A stretch of DNA of 64,000 nucleotides from Christensenella massiliensis (GTDB lineage: Bacteria > Bacillota > Clostridia > Christensenellales > Christensenellaceae): positions 2,046,001 to 2,110,000 of the forward strand of contig LT700187.1 in the NCBI GenBank assembly GCA_900155415.1. Reading direction: 5' to 3'. Shown here piece by piece: positions 1 through 10,740 of the stretch. A program made the translations under genes and the position numbers. Position 1 is the first letter of the stretch; every line of letters starts with the position of its first letter. Under the pieces are notes generated by a model that was not told the DNA's origin, did not search any database, and saw only the letters and a list, made by a program, of their open reading frames with translations.

Positions 1-449
1 TCTTAAAGCCTGCAATAGACACATTGAGAGATTTTGGAATCGAGGTAGAAGCGCATATTATGTCTGCGCACCGTACGCCTGAGCTTGCGGCGGATTTTGC
101 CAAAAACGCGAAGGATAACGGTGTTGAGGTAATCATTGCCGCTGCAGGAAAAGCGGCGCATCTGGCCGGAGTGATCGCGGGGCACACGATTCTGCCCGTC
201 ATTGGCCTGCCAATCAAATCATCTACTATGGATGGTATGGATTCCCTGCTTTCCACCGTCCAAATGCCGGAAGGGATCCCGGTCGCTACGGTAGCGATCA
301 ACGGCGGCAAAAATGCCGCGCTTTTAGCAGTGCAGATTCTCGCATTGAAGTATGATACGTTAAGCGATTTATTATATAAATTTAAAGAAGAGATGCAGCT
401 CAAGGTAGTAGCGGCAGACGCTGAACTCAAGGAGGAGTTATCGAAATGA
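1..449 (+). CDS. purE: N5-carboxyaminoimidazole ribonucleotide mutase, C-terminal part (5' end outside window)
   Basis: Class I PurE interconverts N5-CAIR and CAIR in de novo purine synthesis. The frame is open from base 3, so about 149 C-terminal residues are seen and the start lies upstream. Visible family landmarks are SAHRTPE near the beginning, the [14 protein letters not shown] glycine/alanine loop that closes the nucleotide site, and GLPIKSS. The Lys-rich tail is typical of bacterial PurE. The stop codon overlaps the start of purC (ATGA), which shows translational coupling in the purine operon. Confidence 0.95.
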   Translation, partial: LKPAIDTLRDFGIEVEAHIMSAHRTPELAADFAKNAKDNGVEVIIAAAGKAAHLAGVIAGHTILPVIGLPIKSSTMDGMDSLLSTVQMPEGIPVATVAINGGKNAALLAVQILALKYDTLSDLLYKFKEEMQLKVVAADAELKEELSK

Positions 450-1162
450 AAAAGATGGAGCAGTTGTATGAGGGCAAGGCGAAAAAAGTATTCAGAACAG
501 AGGATCCAAATTATGTGATTGTAGATTATAAGGACGACGCGACGGCGTTCAATGGGCTGAAAAAGGGAACAATCGTCGGAAAAGGAGCCGTAAATAATAA
601 AGTATCGAATCATATGTTCAGAATGCTGGAAAAACACGGAATACCCACACATTATGTGGAGGAGCTTTCTGATCGTGAAACGGTCGTAAAGAGCGTCTCG
701 ATCGTTCCGGTAGAGGTGATCGTACGTAATATTGCTGCGGGAAGCCTTTCCAAGCGGCTCGGGATTCCGGAAGGAACCAAGCTGAAATCGACGGTGTTGG
801 AATACAGCTATAAAAACGACGAGCTCGGCGATCCGATGATTAACGATTATCACGTATATGCGATGGAGCTTGCGACGCCTGAGGAAATGGAAAAAATTGC
901 GGAATATTCGTTTAAAGTAAATGAGATCATGACAGATTATCTCAAGCAGTTTGGGATCGAACTGATCGACTTTAAGCTTGAATATGGCCGGTGTCAGGAG
1001 TGCGGCGGAAAAATCATCCTTGCCGATGAGATATCGCCGGACACCTGCAGGTTCTGGGATTCCAAAACGGGAGAAAAGCTTGATAAAGACCGTTTTCGTC
1101 AGGACCTCGGCCATGTGGAAGATGCTTATCAGGAAATTTTGAAAAGACTGATGGGAGAATGA
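446..1162 (+). CDS. purC: SAICAR synthase
   Basis: Phosphoribosylaminoimidazole-succinocarboxamide synthase joins CAIR and aspartate using ATP. At 238 residues it has the usual length of the short bacterial form. It starts [10 protein letters not shown], the ATP-site beta hairpin of the family, and carries the [14 protein letters not shown] and [10 protein letters not shown] segments. [12 protein letters not shown] matches the conserved substrate-binding stretch. The ATG follows an AAGGAGGAG ribosome site and overlaps the purE stop; the end overlaps the purF start by four bases. Confidence 0.97.
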   Translation: MKKMEQLYEGKAKKVFRTEDPNYVIVDYKDDATAFNGLKKGTIVGKGAVNNKVSNHMFRMLEKHGIPTHYVEELSDRETVVKSVSIVPVEVIVRNIAAGSLSKRLGIPEGTKLKSTVLEYSYKNDELGDPMINDYHVYAMELATPEEMEKIAEYSFKVNEIMTDYLKQFGIELIDFKLEYGRCQECGGKIILADEISPDTCRFWDSKTGEKLDKDRFRQDLGHVEDAYQEILKRLMGE

Positions 1163-2625
1163 CATCTATGTGTAAGCTCACATCCTGTCAATATGACCGC
1201 TGGAAACCAAAGGACGATGTGATGCCGGAAGAATGCGGCGTATTTGGGATCTTTATGGACGATCAGCGTTACGACCCGGCAGAGGCGGCCTACGTAGGAC
1301 TTTATGCGCTTCAGCACAGAGGACAGGAAAGCGCGGGAATTGCCGTTACAGATGGAAAAGACGTTAAATTCCATAAGGGAATGGGCTTGTGTTCTGAGGT
1401 GTTCAAGGATAATCTTGGGAAACTATTGGGAGGACATATCGGGATCGGCCATGTGCGGTATTCAACAACGGGGGACAGTAGAGCGGGAAACGCACAGCCC
1501 CTCGTTATGTCGTACCGCGGCGGGAGACTTGCGCTTGCACATAACGGCAACCTGATCAACAGCAGTGTTTTACGGGAGCGGCTGGAAGAGGAAGGCTCTA
1601 TTTTTCAGACCACTCTTGATACGGAAGTCATGGCAAATCTGATTGCACGGCAATCGAAAGAAGGGATTTTAAAAGCGATCACTGCAATGATGAGGGTCGT
1701 AAAAGGCTCTTATGCGCTTGTCATTATGACACAGGATGAATTGATTGCAGTCCGTGACCCGTTAGGCATTCGCCCTCTTGCGTTAGGGAAACTTGACAAC
1801 AATTATGTAGTAGCCTCTGAATCGTGTGCATTCGATGCGATCGATGCGGAATTCGTACGGGATATCCGGCCGGGTGAGATCGTCGTTGTTAATAAGAATG
1901 GTTTAAAGTCTTATCAGGCCCAATCGTCGATGGAAACGGCATTGTGTGTATTTGAGTATGTCTATTTTGCCAGACCGGATTCAGATATTGATGGGATCAG
2001 TGTATACCGTTCAAGGGAAAACATGGGAACAAGGCTTGCACAGGCTTTTCCGATCGAGGCGGACCTTGTTAGCGATGTGCCGGATTCGGCAACACCGGCC
2101 GCATCGGGCTATGCAGCGGAAAGCGGGATACCTTATGCGAAAGCATTGGCAAAAAACCGCTATGTCGGGCGCACGTTTATTCAACCGTCACAGGCACTTC
2201 GGGAACGCGGCGTAAAGCTGAAGCTGAATGCCATGAAACGAAATGTGCATGGGAAGCGGTTGATTTTGATCGATGATTCTATCGTCCGCGGCACAACGAG
2301 CCGTAAGATCGTAGAAATGCTGAGGCTCGCAGGGGCGCGGGAGGTGCACATGCTGATCAGCTCTCCGCCGGTCGTATGTCCCTGTTTTTTCGGGATCGAT
2401 ACACCTTCCCATGACCAGCTGATTGGGTCCAAAAATTCCGTGGAGGAGATACGGAGGATCATTGGAGCGGATACGCTGCATTACCTCTCGATCGACGATC
2501 TGCTGAAAACGGTGGAAGGAGCGGGATGTAATTTTTGCGTAGGTTGTTTTAACGGATGTTATCCGATCGATATTCGGAAAGCTCTGAAAGAGACAGAGCA
2601 GCTTGACTTAAAGACGATTGAATAA
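1159..2625 (+). CDS. purF: amidophosphoribosyltransferase
   Basis: PurF makes 5-phosphoribosylamine from PRPP and glutamine, the first committed purine step. The 488-residue protein has a short N-terminal propeptide; the likely catalytic Cys is residue 26 in EECGVFGIF, expected to be exposed by processing. The Ntn glutaminase half shows [12 protein letters not shown] and GHVRYSTTG. The phosphoribosyltransferase half has the PRPP loop in [12 protein letters not shown]. Cysteines in [10 protein letters not shown] and [10 protein letters not shown] fit the [4Fe-4S] cluster found in Bacillus-type PurF. The start overlaps purC and is translationally coupled. Confidence 0.97.
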   Translation: MTSMCKLTSCQYDRWKPKDDVMPEECGVFGIFMDDQRYDPAEAAYVGLYALQHRGQESAGIAVTDGKDVKFHKGMGLCSEVFKDNLGKLLGGHIGIGHVRYSTTGDSRAGNAQPLVMSYRGGRLALAHNGNLINSSVLRERLEEEGSIFQTTLDTEVMANLIARQSKEGILKAITAMMRVVKGSYALVIMTQDELIAVRDPLGIRPLALGKLDNNYVVASESCAFDAIDAEFVRDIRPGEIVVVNKNGLKSYQAQSSMETALCVFEYVYFARPDSDIDGISVYRSRENMGTRLAQAFPIEADLVSDVPDSATPAASGYAAESGIPYAKALAKNRYVGRTFIQPSQALRERGVKLKLNAMKRNVHGKRLILIDDSIVRGTTSRKIVEMLRLAGAREVHMLISSPPVVCPCFFGIDTPSHDQLIGSKNSVEEIRRIIGADTLHYLSIDDLLKTVEGAGCNFCVGCFNGCYPIDIRKALKETEQLDLKTIE

Positions 2626-2642
2626 AGTAGAGGAGCGAAAAA

Positions 2643-3656
2643 ATGTCAGTAACCTATAAAGATGCCGGCGTAGATGTGGAACGCGGATATGAGGCCGTAA
2701 GGCTGATGAAAGAGCATGTGAAAAAGACGTTTGATAAAAATGTGATTACCGATTTAGGAACATTCGGCGGGATGTATGACATCGGAAACGGCCAAGTACT
2801 GGTATCAGGAACGGACGGAGTGGGAACAAAGCTAAAAGCGGCATTTGCTATGGATAAGAACGATACGGTAGGGATCGATTGTGTAGCAATGTGTGTAAAC
2901 GATGTTGTGTGCCACGGTGCAAGACCGCTTTTCTTTTTGGATTATATTGCGACTGGGGCGCTTGTTCCGGACGTTGCAGCAGATATTGTAGGCGGAATCG
3001 CAAATGGCTGTACGCAGGCGGGCTGTGCTTTGATTGGAGGGGAGACGGCCGAAATGCCGGGCTTTTATCCGGAGGGAGAGTATGATCTTGCAGGCTTTAG
3101 CGTCGGTATCGTGGAACGCAATAAAATTATCAATGGTTCCGATATAGCGGCGGGAGATAAAATCATCGGCCTTGGTTCTACGGGTATTCATTCGAATGGA
3201 TTTTCGCTCGTCAGGAAGCTCTATGCAATGGATGAAAGCCTGAAAACAAAAAAGATAGACGAAGCAGGCAAAACACTTGGGGAGCTGCTTCTTGAGCCGA
3301 CAAAAATTTATGTAAAATCGATTTTAAGTCTGATCGAAAAGATAGCTGTAAAGGGGATTGCGCATATCACAGGCGGTGGTTTTTACGAAAATATCCCGCG
3401 TATTCTGCCCAAGACAGCAGATGCGAAAATCAAGCTTGGGACGTGGGAGATGCCATATATTTTCGATATGCTGGTAAAAGACGCTCAGCTCTCACAAAAA
3501 GATGCCTATAATACGTTCAATATGGGGATTGGCATGGTCGTTGTAGTGAAAGCGGAAGATGAAAAAGAAGCGCGCGAGGCATTACTTGCATCAGGAGAAA
3601 AGGCGTTTTTGATTGGTGAGATCGTACCCGGCAGCGGAAAGGTTGAATTATGTTGA
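2643..3656 (+). CDS. purM: phosphoribosylformylglycinamidine cyclo-ligase (AIR synthetase)
   Basis: PurM closes the imidazole ring of AIR from FGAM with ATP. The 337-residue length is standard. Landmarks are VSGTDGVGTKLKAAF (ATP/phosphate site), CVNDVVCHGARPLFFLDY, GGETAEMPGFY and HITGGGFYENIPR. It follows purF after 17 bases with a GGAG ribosome site. The gene overlaps the start of purN by seven bases. No purL or purQ lies between the genes, so the FGAM synthase is encoded elsewhere. Confidence 0.97.
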   Translation: MSVTYKDAGVDVERGYEAVRLMKEHVKKTFDKNVITDLGTFGGMYDIGNGQVLVSGTDGVGTKLKAAFAMDKNDTVGIDCVAMCVNDVVCHGARPLFFLDYIATGALVPDVAADIVGGIANGCTQAGCALIGGETAEMPGFYPEGEYDLAGFSVGIVERNKIINGSDIAAGDKIIGLGSTGIHSNGFSLVRKLYAMDESLKTKKIDEAGKTLGELLLEPTKIYVKSILSLIEKIAVKGIAHITGGGFYENIPRILPKTADAKIKLGTWEMPYIFDMLVKDAQLSQKDAYNTFNMGIGMVVVVKAEDEKEAREALLASGEKAFLIGEIVPGSGKVELC

Positions 3657-4270
3657 AATTCGCAGTAATGGCTTCCGGCGGCGGAACGGATTTTCAGTCG
3701 CTGATCGATGCGGTATCAGCGGGGAAAATCAACGCGGAAATTTGCTGCTTGATTGCCGGAAAGCCGGGCATTTACGCAATAGAGCGTGCACGTAAAGCCG
3801 ATATTGCGGCTGAAGTAGTACAGAAAAAGGAATTTGCCGGAGCGGATGAGTTCGATGAAGCGGTTTTGAAAACATTGCAGCGGAATCAGGCTGATTTTGT
3901 TGTGCTTGCCGGATATTTGAATATCGTTGGGCCAAAAACGATACGTGCTTATAAAAATAAAATCATCAATATCCACCCGGCGTTGATACCCAGCTTTTGC
4001 GGGATGGGAATGTATGGAAAGCACGTGCACGAGGCAGTCATTGATTATGGAGTCAAATATTCCGGAGCAACAGTGCATTTTGTAAACGAAGAGGCGGACG
4101 CCGGGCCGATTATCATGCAGGAAACAGTTCCGGTGCTCGAAAACGACACGCCGGAGACTCTTGCGGCACGTGTTCTTGAGACGGAACATATATTGCTGCC
4201 GAAGGCCGTGGCTCTCATGGCAGATGGAAAGCTTAGGGTAGAAGGAAGAACCGTTAGAATCTTAAAATAG
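3650..4270 (+). CDS. purN: phosphoribosylglycinamide formyltransferase
   Basis: PurN transfers a formyl group from 10-formyl-THF to GAR. The 206-residue product begins with the [13 protein letters not shown] phosphate loop. It shows [19 protein letters not shown] with the catalytic Asn/His pair, and [15 protein letters not shown] with the conserved Asp of the formyltransferase active site. The ATG overlaps the end of purM. It is followed at once by purH. Confidence 0.96.
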   Translation: MLKFAVMASGGGTDFQSLIDAVSAGKINAEICCLIAGKPGIYAIERARKADIAAEVVQKKEFAGADEFDEAVLKTLQRNQADFVVLAGYLNIVGPKTIRAYKNKIINIHPALIPSFCGMGMYGKHVHEAVIDYGVKYSGATVHFVNEEADAGPIIMQETVPVLENDTPETLAARVLETEHILLPKAVALMADGKLRVEGRTVRILK

Positions 4271-4286
4271 TTTGGAGGAAAATAAT

Positions 4287-5828
4287 ATGGCGAAAAAAGC
4301 TTTTTTGAGTGTGTTTGACAAAAGCGGGATCGTAGATTTTGCAAAAGGACTCGTAAAATTGGGATTTGAGATACTCTCCACAGGCGGAACGCAGAGAGAA
4401 TTGGAAAATGCGGGCATAGCGGTGACGAACGTTTCGGATATTACAGGATTTCCGGAATGCCTTGATGGGCGGGTAAAGACGCTGCATCCAAAGATTCATG
4501 CAGGCATTCTCGCAATGCGCGGGAACGAAAAACATATGCAGCAGCTTGCGGAGCTGGGAGTTGATACGATCGATATCGTAGCTGTCAATCTCTATCCGTT
4601 TAAGCAGACCATCTCAAAACCGGATGTTACGTTGGAAGACGCAATAGAAAATATCGATATCGGAGGCCCGACGATGCTGCGCGCAGCGGCAAAGAACTGG
4701 CAGGACGTTGCGTCGATCGTGGACAGCGCCGATTATGAGACCGTGCTGCAGGAGCTTGCAGAAAAAGGGGAAGTGTCGCGGGAAACAAAATTCCGGCTGT
4801 GTGCCAAGGTCTTTGAAACCACAGCAGCCTATGATGCGCTCATCAGTCAATATTTGAGGAAGCAGATAGGTACGGAAGAACTGCCCGAAAAGCTGACTCT
4901 TACTTATGAGAAGCAGCAGGGGATGCGCTATGGAGAGAATCCGCATCAAAAGGCAGCATTCTATCGGGAACCGCTTTATGTGCCGGGAAGTCTTGCAAAC
5001 GCGGAGCAGCTGAACGGTAAGGAATTGTCTTTTAATAATATCAACGATACGGCCGGGGCGCTCGATTGCTTGAGAGAGTTTGAGGAAACGACTGTCGTTG
5101 GTGTAAAGCATGCGAATCCCTGCGGCGTAGGGAGCGCCGAGACCGTATACGACGCTTATATGAAAGCCTACGAATGCGATCCGGTCTCCATATTTGGAGG
5201 AATTGTGGCCTGCAACCGGGAGATAGATGAGAAAACAGCGGCGCAGATGAGCAAGATATTTCTTGAGATCGTCGTTGCTCCGTCCTATACAAAAGAAGCG
5301 CTCGACATTTTATGTCAGAAAAAGAATCTGCGTGTTTTACGCTTGCCGGAGATTTCCGCACCGCTTCCAAAAGACGGATTGGATACCAAGAAGGTGCTGG
5401 GCGGCCTGCTTGTGCAGGGCTTGAACAACAAGATGTTCGACGGCGAATTTAAGGTCGTCACAAAGCGGAAGCCGACGGACGAGGAAATGGAAAATTTGGA
5501 ATTTGCGTTCAAAGTGGTAAAATATGTAAAATCCAATGGGATCGCAATCGCGAAGGACATGGGAACGCTTGGGATCGGCCCCGGGCAGACAAACCGTATT
5601 TGGGCTGCGGAAATGGCGCTTGAAAGAAGTGGAGAAGAGGCAAAGGGAGCGGTGATGGCTTCAGATGCATTCTTCCCATTCGACGATTGCGTAGAAGCGG
5701 CAGCGAAAGCTGGGATCACTGCGATCATTCAACCCGGCGGCTCGATACGTGACGAGGATTCTATCAGGAAATGCGATGAAAATGGAATCGCCATGGTATT
5801 TACAGGGATTCGCCATTTCAGACACTAA
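4287..5828 (+). CDS. purH: bifunctional AICAR transformylase / IMP cyclohydrolase
   Basis: PurH carries out the last two steps to IMP. I place the start at the ATG at 4287, six bases after a TTTGGAGG ribosome site, rather than at a TTG at 4272 upstream of it; this gives 513 residues. The N-terminal cyclohydrolase (about 1-195) begins [13 protein letters not shown] and has the STGGTQREL loop. The C-terminal transformylase (about 200-513) shows [13 protein letters not shown], the [11 protein letters not shown] catalytic Lys-His stretch, and the ending [14 protein letters not shown]. Confidence 0.97.
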   Translation: MAKKAFLSVFDKSGIVDFAKGLVKLGFEILSTGGTQRELENAGIAVTNVSDITGFPECLDGRVKTLHPKIHAGILAMRGNEKHMQQLAELGVDTIDIVAVNLYPFKQTISKPDVTLEDAIENIDIGGPTMLRAAAKNWQDVASIVDSADYETVLQELAEKGEVSRETKFRLCAKVFETTAAYDALISQYLRKQIGTEELPEKLTLTYEKQQGMRYGENPHQKAAFYREPLYVPGSLANAEQLNGKELSFNNINDTAGALDCLREFEETTVVGVKHANPCGVGSAETVYDAYMKAYECDPVSIFGGIVACNREIDEKTAAQMSKIFLEIVVAPSYTKEALDILCQKKNLRVLRLPEISAPLPKDGLDTKKVLGGLLVQGLNNKMFDGEFKVVTKRKPTDEEMENLEFAFKVVKYVKSNGIAIAKDMGTLGIGPGQTNRIWAAEMALERSGEEAKGAVMASDAFFPFDDCVEAAAKAGITAIIQPGGSIRDEDSIRKCDENGIAMVFTGIRHFRH

Positions 5829-5848
5829 GAGACGGGAGAGACGAGCGT

Positions 5849-7105
5849 ATGAAAAAGGTATTGGTAGTCGGTGGAGGCGGACGTGAGCATGCGATCCTGT
5901 GGAAGCTGAAGCAAAGCAAGGAAGAAATGGAATTGTTCTGTGCTCCGGGAAACGGCGGGATCGCACAGATCGCAGCGTGTGTGCCGCTGAAAGCAGATGA
6001 TGTAGACGGGATCGTGAGCTGGGCGAAAGAAAACGCAATGGACCTTGTCTTTGTCGCGCCCGATGATCCGTTGGCACTTGGCATGGTGGATGCTTTACAG
6101 GAAGCTGGGATCCGGGCATTCGGACCGACAAGGTCTGCTGCGGAGATTGAGTGGTCAAAGGCTTATTCAAAGTGGCTGATGAAAAAATACGCAATACCGA
6201 CCGCAGATTTTGAAGTATTCGATGATGCAGAGCAAGCGACTGCTTACCTTTCCGGTGCGTCTTATCCAATCGTTGTAAAGGCTGATGGCCTTGCGCTGGG
6301 AAAGGGAGTCCTGATTTGCGAAAATTTTGCTCAGGCAAAGCAGGCAGTTCAGGATATCATGCTGGATAAAAAGTTTGGCAAAGCAGGAACACAAATCGTC
6401 ATAGAAGAATTCATGACAGGACCGGAAGTTTCTGTGCTTGCATTCTGTGACGGGAAAACGATTTTACCGATGGTAGCCGCTCAGGACCACAAAAGAGCCT
6501 ACGATAATGATGAAGGCTTGAATACAGGAGGAATGGGAACCTTTGCACCTTCGCCTAAATTCACGCCTGAGCTGCAGGAATATGCACAGAAAGAGATATT
6601 TGAAAAGACGGTAGAGGCTTTGAATGCGGAAGGCCGTGAATTCAAGGGCGTTATATTCTTTGGACTTATGATTACACCGAATGGACTTAAAGTATTGGAG
6701 TATAATGCAAGGCTTGGCGATCCGGAAACGCAGTCGGTTTTTATGCTGCTGAAGACGGATCTCGCGGAGGTCATTGATGCTGTTATCGACGGAACGCTGG
6801 ACAGGATATCTCTTGCATGGGAAGAAGGCGCTGCAGTATGTGTTGTGATGGCATCGGGAGGATATCCCCAAAAATATGAGAGCGGAAAGCAGATCGAAGG
6901 CCTTGACACCGTTGACAAAGATGTCGTTGTTTTCCATGCAGGTACACGAACGGAGGATGGAAAATTCTATACTAGCGGAGGCCGTGTTCTTGGTATTACG
7001 GCAGCAGGGAAGGATATTCCGGCAGCGCGGGAAGCAGCTTACCGCAACTTAGAGAAAATCAGATTTGACGGAGCGCATTATCGGAAAGATATTGGCATCA
7101 AATAA
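5849..7105 (+). CDS. purD: phosphoribosylamine-glycine ligase
   Basis: PurD couples phosphoribosylamine to glycine. The 418-residue ATP-grasp enzyme begins VLVVGGGGREHAI. It has the KADGLALGKGVLI nucleotide loop, the DHKRAYDNDEGLNTGGMG stretch and the YNARLGDPETQ metal site. It is the last gene of the purine operon, 20 bases behind purH, and a hairpin follows about 50 bases after the stop. Confidence 0.96.
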   Translation: MKKVLVVGGGGREHAILWKLKQSKEEMELFCAPGNGGIAQIAACVPLKADDVDGIVSWAKENAMDLVFVAPDDPLALGMVDALQEAGIRAFGPTRSAAEIEWSKAYSKWLMKKYAIPTADFEVFDDAEQATAYLSGASYPIVVKADGLALGKGVLICENFAQAKQAVQDIMLDKKFGKAGTQIVIEEFMTGPEVSVLAFCDGKTILPMVAAQDHKRAYDNDEGLNTGGMGTFAPSPKFTPELQEYAQKEIFEKTVEALNAEGREFKGVIFFGLMITPNGLKVLEYNARLGDPETQSVFMLLKTDLAEVIDAVIDGTLDRISLAWEEGAAVCVVMASGGYPQKYESGKQIEGLDTVDKDVVVFHAGTRTEDGKFYTSGGRVLGITAAGKDIPAAREAAYRNLEKIRFDGAHYRKDIGIK

Positions 7106-7154
7106 GAAAAGCCGCACTTCTATGATTTGAACAAAAACGGTTGTATATGAATAT

Positions 7155-7190
7155 AACCCCACCTGTTTTGCAGGTGGGGTTATTATAATA
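7155..7190. terminator. intrinsic terminator after purD
   Basis: An 11-bp perfect stem (AACCCCACCTG with CAGGTGGGGTT, loop TTTTG) is followed by an AT-rich tract. It ends the purine operon. It lies between convergent operons, so it may also stop transcripts from the minus-strand flavoprotein gene, although the U tract is poor in that direction. Confidence 0.8.
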
Positions 7191-7203
7191 GTTCTGATTA
7201 CGG

Positions 7204-8583
7204 TCACATGGTTTGAGAAAGGAGCTTATCCGCCACATACAACCCATTTGCAGCTGCCTGCGAAAGGGAACGTGTGAAGCCTGCGCCGTCTCCGGTCGCG
7301 TAGATATGTTCAAAGCCGTCAAGCTCGAAATCATGAGCGAGCGGCCGCGCCGAATAATATTTGCATTCGATGCCGTACAGAAGAGTATCGTAATTTGCCG
7401 TACCGGGCGCGATCTTATCAAGTGCATATAATGTTTCAATGATATTATCCAACTGCCGTTTAGGGAGGCACAGGCTGAGATCGCCGGGAACAGCGTGGAG
7501 AGTTGGCCTCGTAGTAGACTGTGCAAGACGTTTTGCATCTGTGCGCCGCCCTGCGAGGAGATCGCCGAAGCGCTGAACAAGTACGCTGTCGCCGCTAATC
7601 AGATTAGCCAGACTGGCGACATGCCGCGCATATTCGATCGGCTCCTTAAACGGTTCTGTGAACCGAATCGTAGTAAGCAGGGCAAAATTCGAATTCTCTG
7701 TCTTGCGTGATTGGTCACGATAGGAATGCCCGTTTACGGTAAGCACGCCGCTTGTGTTTTCCGTAACAACGTTCCCGCGTTCATTAAAACAAAACATACG
7801 CGTCGTATCACCATATCCCTTGCTGCGGTACCAAATCTTAGGTTCATAGATTCGCTTGGAAAAATGCTCCCACACACTGGAGGGAAGCTCGACGCGCACA
7901 CCGATATCGACCTGATTGTTGATAAGTCCCACCTTGTTTTTCTTGCACCACTGTGTGAAAAATCGACTGCCAGCGCGGCCTACGGCAAAAATGATATCCT
8001 TTGCGCTGAATGCCAAATCACCGGAGCTTGTCTGCACAAAAATGGTATGTGCCGAGGCATCCACATCAGTCACGTTAGAATCGGTGTAGATATCACATTT
8101 TTTCGCAATATATTCAATCATTTTGCGCATCGTATCAAAGTTTTCGTCGGTGCCCAAATGCTTCAGCTGCGCCTGCGACATGTGAAGATCGTATTTCAGA
8201 CATTCTGCTTTCAGCGTATTATCCGGCATAAAGCGCTCTGTAGTAGCTCCAAAAGAAACAAGCAGTTTATCTGCCTGCTCGATATAATCGATCACCGTCT
8301 CGGGAGGAAGAAAGTCTGTCAGCCAGCCGCCGTATTCTGTTGAAATAACATATTTGCCATCGGAAAACGCTCCGGCCCCAGCCATACCCTCCATGATCGC
8401 ACAGGATGGACATTTGATGCAATGATCGGCTTTCTTTTTGATAATGGGGCAAATACGGCCTGTGATCCCGTGCCCTTTCTCAAACAGTGCGACCCTAAGA
8501 GCCGGATTGGCATCGGTCAGGCGGTATGCGCACATGATTCCGCTGATACCGCCGCCGATGATAGCTATGTCATAGTTTTTCAA
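7204..8583 (-). CDS. COG2509-type FAD-dependent dehydrogenase-like protein
   Basis: The 459-residue protein has an N-terminal dinucleotide fold (IAIIGGGISGIMCAYRL) that should bind FAD. A Cys pair follows in HCIKCPSCAIMEGMAGAGAF (about 54-73), and a C-terminal FAD-closing segment reads YATGDGAGFTRSLSQAAANGLYVADKLL. This arrangement matches the uncharacterised NAD(FAD)-utilising dehydrogenase family COG2509. The start is TTG at 8583, ten bases after GGAGGT. It lies 26 bases behind dapB on the same strand, so it is probably the last gene of the lysine-riboswitch operon. No role in lysine synthesis is known to me; the substrate is unknown. Confidence 0.75.
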   Translation of the reverse strand: MKNYDIAIIGGGISGIMCAYRLTDANPALRVALFEKGHGITGRICPIIKKKADHCIKCPSCAIMEGMAGAGAFSDGKYVISTEYGGWLTDFLPPETVIDYIEQADKLLVSFGATTERFMPDNTLKAECLKYDLHMSQAQLKHLGTDENFDTMRKMIEYIAKKCDIYTDSNVTDVDASAHTIFVQTSSGDLAFSAKDIIFAVGRAGSRFFTQWCKKNKVGLINNQVDIGVRVELPSSVWEHFSKRIYEPKIWYRSKGYGDTTRMFCFNERGNVVTENTSGVLTVNGHSYRDQSRKTENSNFALLTTIRFTEPFKEPIEYARHVASLANLISGDSVLVQRFGDLLAGRRTDAKRLAQSTTRPTLHAVPGDLSLCLPKRQLDNIIETLYALDKIAPGTANYDTLLYGIECKYYSARPLAHDFELDGFEHIYATGDGAGFTRSLSQAAANGLYVADKLLSQTM

Positions 8584-8609
8584 TTGATCGTATACCTCCG
8601 GATGGGGGA

Positions 8610-9824
8610 TTATAGGTCAAAAGCCTGCGTAACAGCCTTGATTGCTTTGGTCACATCGGTACTTTGCAGGCAGAAAGAAATCCTCGTATGTGAATTCGTT
8701 ATGATATAGGTCTTGATACGGTCTGCGGCAAGTGCCGAGAATAGTTTGGAGGCCACGCCATATTGACGGGCCATACCATCGCCCTCGATTACAAGCGTCG
8801 TAATACCGGAGATCGCTTTATATTCCAAGCCATCCACTGTATCCAAAGCAGCTTTTACAGCATCGAGCGCAGGGCTTGCAACTGAGAACGTAATATCAAC
8901 AGTTCCGTTCTGCGGATATGCTTGACTGATCGTATCGATGTTGATGCTGTTGTGGGCAATGATGTCAAACACGTTTGCAATATAGGCAGGATCATGCGGA
9001 ACATTGATGAGCGTAACGATCGCATTGTTTTCCTCCTCAGCGTAAATACTGCTTACGATTTTCTTTCCGGAAATGATATCTTCCATGGAATAGAGACCGG
9101 CAGAGCGGCCTGCGATAAATTGTGCTGCCCGCACCGCTCCTTCCGCAAAAATCTGTTTGGAAAGAGCGCGGTGATGCACCTCTATGATTTCATCATTGCC
9201 AAGAAACAAAACATCGTGATCGCCGACGACCGTACCGCCTCGTACAGCGTGAATACCGATCTCGCGGGGATCGCGTTTTGCACGGACCTTAGGTGTACGG
9301 CCGTAAATATATTCTTTTTCGCCGGAAAAGACGCCGTTGATCTTATCGGCGATGGCGAGGGCGGTGCCGCTGGGGGCATCGACCTTTTGATTGTGATGCT
9401 TTTCGATGATCTCAATATCAAATTTTTCGCCTAAAAATTCTGAAGCCATTTTACAAAGCTCCATTTGAAGATTCACACCCAAAGACATATTGGCCGAGAA
9501 GAACAGCGGAATATGCCCGGCATATTTCACGATCATCATCTTATCGTTCGCGGAATATCCCGTAGTTGCAAGGACGGCGGGAATTTGCCTGCTCTGCGCA
9601 AACTCCAAAAGCCCATGCAGTGCATCGGGGCGTGAAAAATCGATGATAACATCGACGGCTTCCACAACATGTGAAAAATCACCATATACAGGAAACGGAT
9701 TTTCACGGATATCCGGCATTTTATCGACACCGGCAACAACGACCATATTTTCTGTTTCGGATACGCAAGCGGCGACCGTCTGGCCCATTTTGCCGTTCGC
9801 GCCGCTGATCAATACTTTTATCAT
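8610..9824 (-). CDS. dapB: 4-hydroxy-tetrahydrodipicolinate reductase fused to two ACT domains
   Basis: Residues 1 to about 253 are a full DapB: GANGKMGQ nucleotide loop, DFSRPDA, ATTGYS, HHNQKVDAPSGTAL with the catalytic Lys, and the normal end near GLYSMEDI. Ordinary DapB stops there. This protein goes on for about 150 residues that read as an aspartokinase-like ACT pair: AIVTLINVPHDPAYIANVFDII with NINIDTISQ-like spacing, then GVASKLFSALAADRIKTYIITNS. The ATG at 9824 follows AAAGG and lies 13 bases behind dapA; a start at 9854 would overlap dapA and lacks a site. The ACT pair probably senses an amino acid, most likely lysine; that is inference. Confidence 0.9.
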   Translation of the reverse strand: MIKVLISGANGKMGQTVAACVSETENMVVVAGVDKMPDIRENPFPVYGDFSHVVEAVDVIIDFSRPDALHGLLEFAQSRQIPAVLATTGYSANDKMMIVKYAGHIPLFFSANMSLGVNLQMELCKMASEFLGEKFDIEIIEKHHNQKVDAPSGTALAIADKINGVFSGEKEYIYGRTPKVRAKRDPREIGIHAVRGGTVVGDHDVLFLGNDEIIEVHHRALSKQIFAEGAVRAAQFIAGRSAGLYSMEDIISGKKIVSSIYAEEENNAIVTLINVPHDPAYIANVFDIIAHNSINIDTISQAYPQNGTVDITFSVASPALDAVKAALDTVDGLEYKAISGITTLVIEGDGMARQYGVASKLFSALAADRIKTYIITNSHTRISFCLQSTDVTKAIKAVTQAFDL

Positions 9825-9837
9825 GTTAGGACCTTTC

Positions 9838-10716
9838 TTAATCGCAGAGACCAAAGCTGCGCATCTGCATCAGGAGATTCTCATAATTTTTCTGCTCCAG
9901 TTCCGTGAGGGGAAGACGGAACGGCCCCATATCGAAGCCAATCATCCGGAGAGCGGTTTTTATGGGAATCGGATTGACCTCCGTAAACAGAGCGCTCACC
10001 AAAGGATTGATCTCAAGCTGCATCTCGCATGCTTCCCTTATTTTACCGTCAAGATAATTCCGCACCATGTTATGCACATATTTCGGCATAATATTGGCAA
10101 GAACAGAAATCACGCCGTTGCCGCCAAGAGAAAGCAGCGGAACCACCTGATCGTCATTTCCGCTGTAAAGAGCGGCTTTTCCGCGGATACGGCGCGCTGT
10201 TTCAACAACCTGCGCAATATTCCCGCTTGCCTCCTTGATTCCCGCTATCTTTTCATGGCAGCAGAGGCTTTCGTAAATGGCAGGGGAGATATTGACTCCC
10301 GTACGGCTGGGAACATTATACAATATGACGGGAAGATCGGTGGCGTCGGCAAGGGCCGTAAAATGGGCCAAAAGCCCCGCGTTCGTGCATTTGTTATAAT
10401 AGGGAGTCACGGCGAGGAGAGCGTTCGCACCAAGCGCCTGCGCGGCTTTGGCACTGGTGATTACATGAGCCGTATTATTGCCGCCGACGCCTGCAATGAC
10501 AGGAACTCTGCCCGACGCGGTTTTCACTACGCATTCGATGACAGAACGCTGCTCATCATCCGTCATGGTGGCAGGTTCGCCCGTCGTGCCGCATGCGATC
10601 AAGGCATCGGTGCCGTTTTCGATTTGGAATTCGACAAGCTTTTCAAGCGTATCGTATGAAATTCCATTTTCCGTAAAGGGCGTTGCCAAAGCAACGCCGG
10701 AACCTTCAAAGATCAT
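9838..10716 (-). CDS. dapA: 4-hydroxy-tetrahydrodipicolinate synthase
   Basis: DapA condenses pyruvate with aspartate semialdehyde. The 292-residue protein has CGTTGEPATMTDDE, the YNVPSRTGVNI loop with the catalytic Tyr, and GIKEASGN with the Schiff-base Lys. The length is standard. The ATG follows TAGGAG and lies 24 bases behind asd in the minus-strand lysine operon. Confidence 0.96.
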   Translation of the reverse strand: MIFEGSGVALATPFTENGISYDTLEKLVEFQIENGTDALIACGTTGEPATMTDDEQRSVIECVVKTASGRVPVIAGVGGNNTAHVITSAKAAQALGANALLAVTPYYNKCTNAGLLAHFTALADATDLPVILYNVPSRTGVNISPAIYESLCCHEKIAGIKEASGNIAQVVETARRIRGKAALYSGNDDQVVPLLSLGGNGVISVLANIMPKYVHNMVRNYLDGKIREACEMQLEINPLVSALFTEVNPIPIKTALRMIGFDMGPFRLPLTELEQKNYENLLMQMRSFGLCD

Positions 10717-10740
10717 GATTGAATCTCCTATGAGCTAAAT

